The position numbers and the translations under genes are program-made. This document shows positions 24,057 to 33,824 of a DNA stretch of 64,000 nt, piece by piece; position 1 is the stretch's first letter, and every line of letters starts with the position of its first letter. Source of the DNA: Chloroflexota bacterium (lineage in GTDB: Bacteria; Chloroflexota; Limnocylindria; QHBO01). The notes below the pieces were generated by a model. The model was not told the DNA's origin and did no database searches. It worked only from the letters and a program-made list of their open reading frames with translations. The stretch is from assembly GCA_025699005.1 (NCBI GenBank), contig JAILWI010000001.1, forward strand, positions 62,001 through 126,000, given 5' to 3'.

Positions 24057-25091
24057 ATGAAGACCGATGCGGCCCCCGCGCGGGCCGAGATTCCGGGCCT
24101 CGTCCTGCGGCCGTACGCGGGCGAGGCCGATCACCCGGAGATCGTCCGGATCCAGAACGCCGACCTGGCCGCCGATGGCGTCTCGGGACGGATCAGCCTG
24201 TCCGAGGTCGATGCCTGGCTGCGTCATCCCTCCGATCAGTTCGACCCGCAACGTGATCTCCGCGTCGCGGAGCTCGAGGGCAGGCCGGTGGGCGTCGCCT
24301 GGACGGACTGGGTGGACACGACCGATGGCCTGCGCGAGTACCGGAGCCGCGGCTACGTCGAGCCCGCCGCGCGACGACGCGGCGTCGGAGGCGCGCTGCT
24401 CGCCGACGGGGTGCGCCGGATCTCGGACACTGCCGCGTCGCACGACACGCCGCGACCGAAGATCCTGGGCACGTTCACGAACGAGCACTCGATCGCGGGT
24501 CCGATCCTGGCCGAGCGCCACGGCATGGCCCCGGCGCGGTGGTTCTTCGACATGGAGCGACGCATCGACGCCGGCCTGTCCGACGTGCCGCCGCTTGGGC
24601 CCGGGCTCGAAATCCGCAGCGTGGGACGCGACGACGGCCGTGCAATCTGGAAGGCGGATCACGACGCGTTCCGCGACCACTGGGGCGGCTTCGAGGACTC
24701 GGAGGCCAGTTACCGACGCTGGATCGAGTCGCCGGAGTTCGACCCGGAGCTGTTCGTCGTCGCCTATGACGGAGACGAGATCGCCGGGGCGGTCCTGAAC
24801 GCCATCTACCCCGAGGAGAACGAGGAGCTGGGCATCAAGCGCGGCTGGCTCGACAGCGTCTTCATGCGCCGCGCGTGGCGACGCCGTGGCCTGGCGCGGG
24901 CGCTGATCGTGCGCTCGTTCCACCTGCTCCGCGAGCGCGGGATGGAGATCGCGGCGCTCGGCGTCGACGTCGACAACCCGTCCGGCGCGCTGGGCCTCTA
25001 CGAGTCGGTCGGCTTCGCCGTCACCGAGAGGATGACCGCGTGGCGGCGACCGCTCGACGCCGCGCAGGCGGGCCCGGAGGGCGACCGGTGA
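24057..25091 (+). CDS. tandem GNAT-domain acetyltransferase, copy 1
   Basis: A 344-residue protein with two GNAT folds. ATG 24057 is preferred to ATG 24030 because GGGAG lies about 6 bases before it. The first half contains DLRVAELEGRPVGVAWTDW and ARRRGVGGALLADGVRRI (acetyl-CoA pyrophosphate loop RRxGxG). The second contains ELFVVAYDGDEIAGAVLNAI and RAWRRRGLARALIVRSFHLL, then LGVDVDNPSGALGLYESVGF, a typical end. It probably acetylates a small molecule or protein. The next gene is a close paralogue, its GTG overlapping this stop (GTGA). Confidence 0.9.
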   Translation: MKTDAAPARAEIPGLVLRPYAGEADHPEIVRIQNADLAADGVSGRISLSEVDAWLRHPSDQFDPQRDLRVAELEGRPVGVAWTDWVDTTDGLREYRSRGYVEPAARRRGVGGALLADGVRRISDTAASHDTPRPKILGTFTNEHSIAGPILAERHGMAPARWFFDMERRIDAGLSDVPPLGPGLEIRSVGRDDGRAIWKADHDAFRDHWGGFEDSEASYRRWIESPEFDPELFVVAYDGDEIAGAVLNAIYPEENEELGIKRGWLDSVFMRRAWRRRGLARALIVRSFHLLRERGMEIAALGVDVDNPSGALGLYESVGFAVTERMTAWRRPLDAAQAGPEGDR

Positions 25092-26095
25092 GTCCGGCAG
25101 GCGCGTCAACGCCGCCCCCGGGGCTGCATCTCCGGTCCTATCGGCCCGGCGAGGATCTCGCGCCGCTGGTCGAGATCATGAACGCCGAGAACGAGGCCGA
25201 CCGCGTCCCCGAGCGCGAGACGACCGAGTCCCTTGCCGCGGCGTTCGGCCACCCGTCCGACAGCTTCGACCCGGCACGCGACGTCATCGTCGCGGAGCTC
25301 GAGGGGCGTGCCGTCGGGGTGGCCGGCCACGACTGGGTGGACGCGCGGAGTGAGCCCGAGCGCTCGTTCCGTCTGTGGGGTGCCGTCCATCCCGACGTGC
25401 GGCGGCGCGGGATCGGAACTGCGCTGCTGACCGAACAGGAGCGGCGTGCCCGGCACCAGGCGGCTGCGATGGACGATGGCCGGCGACCGATCCTCGCCCC
25501 CTTTGCCGGTCACGACCGTCCCGGAGCCGCGCTGCTCGAGCGCCATGGCTACACGGTGGCTCGCTGGTTCCTCGAGATGGTGCGCCCACACCTCGACGAC
25601 ATCGAGGACGTGCAGCTTCCGGCGGGGTTCGAGCTGCGCGGCGTGACCCGCGAGCACTACCCGATCCTGTGGCGTGCGAATCGCGAGGCGTTCCGCGACC
25701 ACTGGGGAGGGTCGGACGAGTCCGAGGCGGCGATGACCCGGTTCTTCGATCGGCCCGACGCCGATCCGGCCCTGTGGCTCATCGCGTGGGAAGGCGACGA
25801 GATCGCGGCCGGGGTCCTGAATACGATCCACCCGCACGAGAACGCGGCGCTGGGGGTCCAGCGCGGGTGGCTCGACAGCGTCTTCACGCGCCGCGCGTGG
25901 CGTCGACGCGGACTGGCACGGGCGCTCATCTCGCAGTCGCTCCTGCTCCTTCGAGAGCGGGGCATGACGAGCGCGGCCCTGGGTGTCGACGCGGACAACC
26001 CGACCGGCGCGCTCGGGCTCTACGAGGACGCCGGATTCGAGGTCGACGACCGGTTCATGGCCTTCCGCAAGCCCATGGACGCGGACGCTGCATGA
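25088..26095 (+). CDS. tandem GNAT-domain acetyltransferase, copy 2
   Basis: A 335-residue paralogue of the preceding protein with the same two-domain layout. VIVAELEGRAVGVAGHDWV and RRRGIGTALLTEQERRA form the first domain. LIAWEGDEIAAGVLNTI and RAWRRRGLARALISQSLLLL form the second, followed by LGVDADNPTGALGLYEDAGF. The second domains of the two copies are very similar in protein and DNA, pointing to a local duplication. Start GTG 25088 overlaps the upstream TGA. Confidence 0.9.
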   Translation: MSPAGASTPPPGLHLRSYRPGEDLAPLVEIMNAENEADRVPERETTESLAAAFGHPSDSFDPARDVIVAELEGRAVGVAGHDWVDARSEPERSFRLWGAVHPDVRRRGIGTALLTEQERRARHQAAAMDDGRRPILAPFAGHDRPGAALLERHGYTVARWFLEMVRPHLDDIEDVQLPAGFELRGVTREHYPILWRANREAFRDHWGGSDESEAAMTRFFDRPDADPALWLIAWEGDEIAAGVLNTIHPHENAALGVQRGWLDSVFTRRAWRRRGLARALISQSLLLLRERGMTSAALGVDADNPTGALGLYEDAGFEVDDRFMAFRKPMDADAA

Positions 26096-26101
26096 CTGCG
26101 G

Positions 26102-27286
26102 TCAGCCTGGTTCGGCCAGGACGCGCTCACGGGTCTCGTAGTAGAAGTCCACGATGCGCTCCGTGACGCGGTCCCAGCTGAACTCCGGCGCCCTGGCGCG
26201 TCCCGCCTCTCCCATGTCGTGTCGCAGCTCGGGGTCACGGGCGAGGGAGTAGAGCGCCGCCGCGAGCGCGGTCGGGTTGCGCGGTTCGACGAGCAGTCCC
26301 TGGACGTTGCGCTCCACGACGCGCTTGAAGCCGTGGATGTCGGAGGCGACGATCGGGACGCCCGCGGCCATCGCCTCGAGGAGCACGATCCCGAACGACT
26401 CCTGGCCGGTGTTCGGCGCGCAGTAGATGTCGGCCGAGGCGAAGTAGCGGACCTTGTCCTCATCGCCCACGCGGCCGAGGAACTCGACGTCGCGGATGCC
26501 CCGCAGGCCGACGAAGCGCTTGTACTCACGCAGCTTCGGCCCGGCACCGATCACGAGCAGGCGCGCGTCGACCTTGCGCTTGCGGAGGCGGTGGTATGCC
26601 TTGAGAAGGTGAATGAGGCCCTTGCGCTCCTCGAGCCGCCCGACGAACAGGATGTTCAGCGTCCCATCGCGGAGCTCCTCGAACGGCTCCGCCTGGGTGA
26701 ATCGGTCGAGGTCGACCCCGTTCGGGATGATGCGATAGTCGCCGGGGAAGTACGCGCTGATGAAGTGCCGCGCCGCGCCGGAGACGGCGATCCGCCCATG
26801 CAGGAGGCTGGCGAGGCCGCCGGCGAAGCGCTTCCCGATCCAGTAGGACGGCGAGAAGCCGCCGAAGGCATGGAACGTCGCAATGTTGACCGTCTCCGAC
26901 TGGTCGAGGACCGTTGGGGACAGGAACGGGACGAACGGCTCATGGAAGTGCAGGATGTCGAAGCGATGGGCCTCGAGGACCTCGCGGGCCTGGCGCTTGA
27001 ACCGCAGGCCCAGCGTCACGCGCCCGACGCTGCCGTTGGCCGGCGCGGCCCACCCGGTACCGAGCCGGATGATGTGGCCCTCGCTCTCCCGCTCGCGGCC
27101 GTACTTGCTCGTGATGATCCACACGTCGTGGCCCATCCGGCGCATGGCCTCGTAGGTGAAGCGGACGTGCTCGTTGACCCCGCCCGGATGCGGGTAGCCG
27201 TACGGGCTCACGATCCCGATCTTGAGCGGACGCCGATCCGGCGCCTGCGGCACCGCTTCCGGATGTGCCGTTCGAACCGATGTCAC
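26102..27286 (-). CDS. GT4 glycosyltransferase, PimA-like phosphatidylinositol mannosyltransferase
   Basis: A 394-residue GT-B enzyme. The start GTG 27286 overlaps the PHP gene stop as GTGA. The N-terminal domain has KIGIVSPYGYPHPGGVNEHV, the GGV acceptor loop typical of PimA, and HFHEPFVPF. The C-terminal domain has NILFVGRLEERKGLIHLL, VEFLGRVGDEDKVRYFASAD and the EX7E donor-site motif ESFGIVLLEAMAAGVPIVAS. PimA adds the first mannose of phosphatidylinositol mannosides from GDP-mannose at the cytoplasmic membrane face. Clustering with PI synthase, Ino1 and PatA-like genes supports that role. It is the last gene of the leftward lipid operon. Confidence 0.85.
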   Translation of the reverse strand: MTSVRTAHPEAVPQAPDRRPLKIGIVSPYGYPHPGGVNEHVRFTYEAMRRMGHDVWIITSKYGRERESEGHIIRLGTGWAAPANGSVGRVTLGLRFKRQAREVLEAHRFDILHFHEPFVPFLSPTVLDQSETVNIATFHAFGGFSPSYWIGKRFAGGLASLLHGRIAVSGAARHFISAYFPGDYRIIPNGVDLDRFTQAEPFEELRDGTLNILFVGRLEERKGLIHLLKAYHRLRKRKVDARLLVIGAGPKLREYKRFVGLRGIRDVEFLGRVGDEDKVRYFASADIYCAPNTGQESFGIVLLEAMAAGVPIVASDIHGFKRVVERNVQGLLVEPRNPTALAAALYSLARDPELRHDMGEAGRARAPEFSWDRVTERIVDFYYETRERVLAEPG

Positions 27287-28026
27287 CGCCACTCTCCCGT
27301 TGGCCGGAGAGTATGACGAAGGTGCCGGGCCTTGGCTCCCAGCTGGCGGCGGTAGACGTCGACGTTGTGCCGGTTCGACCAGAACTCTCCGTCGGGCCGC
27401 GTGGTCCGGGCCCCGATGGCGGCCCGGTAGTCGGCGCCCGTCGATCCCGGGAACCACGTCCACCCGGTGGCGATGCCCTCGAGGACGTGGGCGTCGGAGT
27501 TCCCGACCTCGGCGAGCTCGAGCTCATCGGCGCTGAGGCGCTCGCGCGCGGCTCGCCGCGAACGGCCGGCCGCCGAGGGGTTCATGAGCTCGATGCCGTC
27601 GAGGCGATGGCGGGGATCGGCGGCCTCGTGGGCCGCGCGGAGCGAGCGCGCGCCCAGCGACGGCGTGAGCGGCGCCATCGGGTGGGCCGCGATGGCGATG
27701 CCGCCCTGGTCGTGGATGCGCTCGAGCGTCTCGGGCAGCGGCCGCAGGGCCGGGATGCGCTCGGTGACGAACAGGGCGAGGACGTGGCCGCGCCGGGTCG
27801 TGATCTCCTCGCCGATGACGAGCTCGAAGTGGTAGTCGCCAGCAGCGTGGATCTCGGCAGCTCGCAGGGCGCCGTCGATCCGCTCGTGGTCGGTGATGGC
27901 GATGACGTCGAGATCCGTGTCGTGCTCGACGTGGTCGAGAACGGCCTGCACGGACGCCGTCCCGTCCGAGTACAGGGTGTGGAGATGCATGTCGGCCTTG
28001 CCGAGCTCACCGCCGGACCGCGTCAT
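27283..28026 (-). CDS. PHP-domain metal-dependent phosphoesterase
   Basis: A 247-residue PHP protein starting at ATG 28026 (ATGA overlap). Motifs of the metal site: ADMHLHTLYSDGTAS, IAITDHERIDGA, GEEITTRRGHVLALF, GGIAIAAHPMAP and GNSDAH. The family includes histidinol phosphatases, 5'-3' exonucleases and RNase AM-like enzymes that hydrolyse phosphoesters. Between a PatA-like and a PimA-like gene, it might dephosphorylate an inositol-lipid intermediate (for example phosphatidylinositol phosphate), but that is inference from position only. Confidence 0.87.
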   Translation of the reverse strand: MTRSGGELGKADMHLHTLYSDGTASVQAVLDHVEHDTDLDVIAITDHERIDGALRAAEIHAAGDYHFELVIGEEITTRRGHVLALFVTERIPALRPLPETLERIHDQGGIAIAAHPMAPLTPSLGARSLRAAHEAADPRHRLDGIELMNPSAAGRSRRAARERLSADELELAEVGNSDAHVLEGIATGWTWFPGSTGADYRAAIGARTTRPDGEFWSNRHNVDVYRRQLGAKARHLRHTLRPTGEWR

Positions 28027-28906
28027 GCGCCGTCCTCCGGTCGCAGGTCGGGCCAGTACGGCTGGAAGGCGCCCCACCACTGCTCCGGCGCCGAGCCGAT
28101 GTCCTGCTCGAAGCGACGCGCGATCCTGGTCGCCAGCTCGTTCGCATCCGCGCGCCGGTCGCCGCTGGCCGGCAGCTCCACGAGCTCCCCTTCGGCGCGG
28201 AAGCGATCCGGTCCGGTCCGAAGGCACCGTCCCACGACGAGCGCCGCGCCGTGAGTGAGTGCCAGGACGGCGGGCCCGAGCGGAACCGTGGTCGGGTGAC
28301 CGAACATCGTGACCGGCAGTCCGTCCCCGGCCAGGTCGCGGTCGCCGATGATGCCCACCGTCCCGCCCTCGCGGAGGCGCGCGCTCAGCGCCCGACGGGC
28401 CCTGCTGAGCGGCACGAGCTCGACGCTGGCCCCGCCACGCCGGGCGGCAAGAAAGGCGAACAGCTCGGGTGGGTCGATCTCCTCGACCGGCGCCAGGGGG
28501 CTGAAGCCCTTCGCCGCCATGAACACGCCGAACGGCTCGAAATTGCCGAGATGGGAGCTGACGAGCATGCCCGGTCCGCCGCGGAGCGCCGGCTCGAAGC
28601 GGTCCCAATCCGGGACTTCCACCATGGCCTGGATCTCATCCTGGCGGTAGTGGGGAGCCCGCAGCAGCTCGACGTAGTACCGCGCGTGGTTGCGGAACGC
28701 GGCGCGAACGAGGTCCGCGAACGGGCGACCGCGAGTGGGCCGGCCGGTCGCAGCACAGACGCGCGCGAGGTTCGCCGCCACGAGGCGCCGTCGATCGCCG
28801 GCCAGGCGATACCACGCCGTTCCGAGCAGGTCGGCCAGCGCGTAGGCAAGGCGGGATGGCAGGGCAGCCACGAGCCGATCGGCGATCTCGAGGGCGAGGC
28901 GGAGCA

Positions 28907-28907
<1 letters not shown>
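28023..28907 (-). CDS. LpxL/HtrB-family acyltransferase (PatA-like), copy 2
   Basis: A 294-residue lysophospholipid/Kdo2-lipid A type acyltransferase homologue. The catalytic HX4E motif is visible in VSSHLGNFEPFG. GGTVGIIGDRDLAGDGLPVTMFG and PLGPAVLALTHGAALVVG match later blocks. It starts with an amphipathic helix (LALEIADRLVAALPSRL). In actinobacteria the equivalent PatA acylates phosphatidylinositol mannosides. Start ATG 28907 shares one base with the preceding stop (TGATG); GTG 28910 is possible. It is less similar to copy 1 than a recent duplicate would be. Confidence 0.85.
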
Positions 28908-29872
<965 letters not shown>

Positions 29873-29929
29873 GCCGGGACGAGTATCGGCGGCGGGACGG
29901 GCGCCCGCACGCCGATGCGGCTCTCGTCC

Positions 29930-31156
<1,227 letters not shown>

Positions 31157-31163
31157 GATGAGT

Positions 31164-31838
31164 TCAGTGCTCCCTGCTGCGTGCGTCGGCCGCCTGGCTC
31201 GCACGCCAGACATGCGCGATGCGCTGGATGACCGTCACCACGCTGAGGGTGGCAACGAGGACGAGGATGCCGATGAGGATGGGTGTGAAGCCGAGGCCCG
31301 CCAGCGCGATGCCGGCGATGACGAGGACGAGACGCTCGGTACGCGGCGCGAGCCCGACCGTCGCCGAGACGCCGATCGCCTCGGCACGGGCGCGCGCGTA
31401 GCTCACGAGGAACGACCCCGCGAGAGCGACGAAGGCGGCGACGACCGGGATGATCGGCGCGTCGGAGGTCGCCAGGAACCACGTCACGATGCCGGCATAG
31501 AGGATCGCCTCGCCGGCGCGGTCGAGCGTGGAGTCGAGGAAGCTGCCGAACGGCGTGCCGCCGCCCTGGGCCCGCGCCAGCGCCCCGTCGACGGCGTCGA
31601 GCAGCGAGCCGCCCGTCAGGAGCGCAGCACCGACGAGCAGCCAGCCACCCGCCACGAAACCCGATGCGACGAGCGTGATGAGCAGGCCGATGACGGTGAT
31701 CGTGTTCGGCGTCAGGTGAAGCGCCATGGCCAGTCGCACGACCGGCGCGAGCACCCCCCGCGCCGCCTCCTTGAACCAGGCGGGCATCACCGAAGCGCCG
31801 CGCCGGAGGTCGGAGGCGTGGTCGCGGCTAGCTGACAT
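31164..31838 (-). CDS. CDP-alcohol phosphatidyltransferase, PI(-phosphate) synthase-like
   Basis: A 224-residue integral membrane enzyme. The complete family motif D-x2-DG-x2-AR-x8-G-x3-D-x3-D is present, starting at [13 protein letters not shown] and closing with [10 protein letters not shown]. Around it are about six membrane helices ([20 protein letters not shown], then [18 protein letters not shown]). The family joins a CDP-diacylglycerol with an alcohol. Adjacent ino1 and PIM-type genes point to inositol 1-phosphate as acceptor, giving phosphatidylinositol phosphate as in mycobacterial PgsA1. The start overlaps the arsR-type gene by 11 bases. Confidence 0.9.
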   Translation of the reverse strand: MSASRDHASDLRRGASVMPAWFKEAARGVLAPVVRLAMALHLTPNTITVIGLLITLVASGFVAGGWLLVGAALLTGGSLLDAVDGALARAQGGGTPFGSFLDSTLDRAGEAILYAGIVTWFLATSDAPIIPVVAAFVALAGSFLVSYARARAEAIGVSATVGLAPRTERLVLVIAGIALAGLGFTPILIGILVLVATLSVVTVIQRIAHVWRASQAADARSREH

Positions 31839-32190
31839 CGGCCACCGTCCCGCGGGCCTCCGGCGAGGCGGCGACGCCTGCCGTTCCGCCGATCAGGCGC
31901 GCCTCGGCGTCGTGAAGCTCCTCGAACGCGGCCGATCGCAGGCGGCAGATGACCTCGCGGCCCTGGCGCTGCGTGTCGATGAGGCCGGCGAGACGAAGGA
32001 TGCGCAGGTGCCAGCTGATGAGCGGCTGCGAAAGGCCGACGCGCGCCGACAGCTCGCGGACGGGGAGGGGGCCGACCTCGGCGATGAGACCGATGACGCG
32101 GAGCCGCGTTTCGTCCCCGAGGGCACGATAGAGCGTTCGGAGACGGCGCAGATCCTGCTCAGCCGGCGTCTCGGGCACGGTGGGTATCAC
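31828..32190 (-). CDS. ArsR-family winged-helix transcriptional regulator
   Basis: A roughly 120-residue regulator. RLRTLYRALGDETRLRVIGL begins the ArsR winged helix. The recognition helix region is VRELSARVGLSQPLISWHLR and the wing is GLIDTQRQGREVICRL. No cysteine metal site is seen, so it may respond to something other than metals. Start GTG 32190 is chosen; a TTG at 32208 would place the start next to the -10-like TATAAA. It lies at the head of the PI-lipid operon, with a perfect palindrome at 32221-32236 just upstream. Confidence 0.87.
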   Translation of the reverse strand: MIPTVPETPAEQDLRRLRTLYRALGDETRLRVIGLIAEVGPLPVRELSARVGLSQPLISWHLRILRLAGLIDTQRQGREVICRLRSAAFEELHDAEARLIGGTAGVAASPEARGTVADVS

Positions 32191-32220
32191 AGAGCGCTTC
32201 TTTATCAAATGCGGATTTAT

Positions 32221-32236
32221 ATAAGCGGAGGCTTAT
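32221..32236. promoter_or_regulatory. palindromic operator between arsR-type gene and ABC-like genes
   Basis: ATAAGC (32221-32226), GGAG, GCTTAT (32231-32236) form a perfect 6-4-6 inverted repeat in an AT-rich patch that also carries the leftward -10-like element. ArsR proteins usually bind such palindromes over their own promoter. The position suggests autoregulation of the leftward operon and possibly the rightward genes. Confidence 0.6.
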
Positions 32237-32322
32237 GATATGGCGCTCCCCCGATCGCGTCAAGCCCTCTGCTAGCATCGGCCAGCCGCCCCGGGGGCCG
32301 GTCGACACAGGGAGGTGCAGCG

Positions 32323-33141
32323 CTGACGAGCTCGACACCGGACGCGCTGTGGGGCGCGCCGAGCCTCCGCCTGCTCCGTCCCGCGGCCGTGACGTGCACC
32401 GACCTGCGCCGGGGGCGCGACCTCGATCGATGCTCGCTGTCCGTCCCGCTGGGAGCCCGATTGCTGCTCGTCTCCGACCCCGACCGCACGGCATCGCTCC
32501 TGCTTCGCGTGCTCGCCGGGCTCGCCCGCCTGGACCATGGACGGATGTGGGTGGCCGGGCTGAACGACCCGACGGCGGATGGCTGGGGCCGGCGGGTCGC
32601 CTACCTCGGCCGTGATTCGGGGCTCCACGACTGGATGACGCCACTCGAGGCGCTCCAGCTCACCGGACGCCTGCTGGGACTGCCTTCCGGAGAGGCGGAA
32701 CGCCGGATCCGGGAGGTGACGGCGTGGGCACGCATTCCGAGCGCCGCGACGAACCGTGCCATGCGCCGCGGAGGGCAGCCGCTCCAGCAGCGGACCGGGC
32801 TGGCGGCGGCCCTCATGGGCGAGCCGGAGGTTCTGCTTCTCGACGATCCGCTGCGTGCCATCGACCAGGACGAGCGGCGCCAGCTGCTGAAGCTGCCGGG
32901 CGATCGGCTCACCGTTCTCATGGCAAGCCGGTACCCCGCCAGCGAGGTCGGTCTCGCGACCGGCGTCGGCTACCTCCGGGACGGTCGCCTGCGGGCCATG
33001 GCGCCGATCGAGGCTCTGGGCCGAGCTGGCCTCCCGCTGTCGCAGCGCGGGATCTCGGAGCTTGCGGATCAGCTGGCGGCCGACGAGGAGCCGGCTCCGG
33101 CCGACGAGCAGCCTGCCGCCGACGGGACGCCGTCTGCATGA
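32323..33141 (+). CDS. degenerate ABC transporter ATP-binding protein
   Basis: An ABC ATPase-like protein of about 272 residues. The fold is recognisable: VPLGARLLLVSDPDRTASLL occupies the Walker A position but lacks the GxxGxGKS/T loop and lysine, MRRGGQPLQQRTGLAAALM replaces the LSGGQ signature, and Walker B VLLLDDPLRAID is retained. It therefore probably cannot hydrolyse ATP normally. The start is uncertain: CTG 32323 follows GGGAGG (32310-32315) at good spacing and restores the first beta strand, while GTG 32389 would cut into the fold. The stop overlaps the membrane partner as ATGA. Confidence 0.7.
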   Translation: MTSSTPDALWGAPSLRLLRPAAVTCTDLRRGRDLDRCSLSVPLGARLLLVSDPDRTASLLLRVLAGLARLDHGRMWVAGLNDPTADGWGRRVAYLGRDSGLHDWMTPLEALQLTGRLLGLPSGEAERRIREVTAWARIPSAATNRAMRRGGQPLQQRTGLAAALMGEPEVLLLDDPLRAIDQDERRQLLKLPGDRLTVLMASRYPASEVGLATGVGYLRDGRLRAMAPIEALGRAGLPLSQRGISELADQLAADEEPAPADEQPAADGTPSA

Positions 33142-33824
33142 CGCAGACGATGGTCGTCACGCGACTGGCCGTGCGCGAGCTGTGGATGAGCTTTCGGCTC
33201 ATCGTCCTGCTCGGCGCCTACCTCGGGGCCGGTGCGATCGTCGCGTTCCTGCCGGCGGCCCCGTCGGTCGTGCTGGAACGGCTCGCGGTGGCGCTCGCCA
33301 TGGCGACTGTCGCCGGATCGGCGACGGCGGCGTGGTCGCTCAGCAACGAGCGGGCGCTGGGTCGCGTCGGATGGCTCGCGGCGCGATCCATCGAGCGACC
33401 GACGATCCTTGCCGGCTGGTTCCTCGCCCTGTCCGCCCTCACCGCCGCCGGCCTCGTGGGTTCGGCCATGCTCGGTTGGGCAGCCGCGGGCGGCCCTGCC
33501 GCTCGCGTGGACGGGGCGGCGTTCGCCTGGAGCGTGGCTGGCATCGGCTGCGGTGCCCTCGCGCTCATCGCGCTCGGGCTCACCGCCGGCTCGATCCTCG
33601 CCCCGCGACCGGCGACCGTGACGGCGGCGACCGGCGCCGCCATCCTCATCGGCGTCGGGTGGCTGGCCCTCCCGTCCATCGCGACCCCGCCGGAGGTGCT
33701 CTCGCTCCTCCCGAGGCTGGATCGGCCGGTCTCGGTCGCGTTGCAGTCGGCTGGTGCCGCGCTCGCGGTGGCCGTGCTCCTGCTCGGCGTGGCCAGCGCC
33801 GCACTCAGCCGCGTCGACCTGTGA
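33138..33824 (+). CDS. membrane protein, likely partner of the degenerate ABC ATPase
   Basis: A 228-residue protein with about six hydrophobic segments (FRLIVLLGAYLGAGAIVAFL, LAVALAMATVAGSATAAW, AGWFLALSALTAAGLVGSAM, GIGCGALALIALGLTAGSIL, ATGAAILIGVGWLAL, AALAVAVLLLGVASAAL). The size and arrangement resemble small ABC-2/CcmB-type permeases. It is flanked by ATGA and GTGA overlaps, so it is translationally coupled to the ATPase-like protein and to the MFS transporter. Substrate unknown. Confidence 0.7.
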   Translation: MTQTMVVTRLAVRELWMSFRLIVLLGAYLGAGAIVAFLPAAPSVVLERLAVALAMATVAGSATAAWSLSNERALGRVGWLAARSIERPTILAGWFLALSALTAAGLVGSAMLGWAAAGGPAARVDGAAFAWSVAGIGCGALALIALGLTAGSILAPRPATVTAATGAAILIGVGWLALPSIATPPEVLSLLPRLDRPVSVALQSAGAALAVAVLLLGVASAALSRVDL

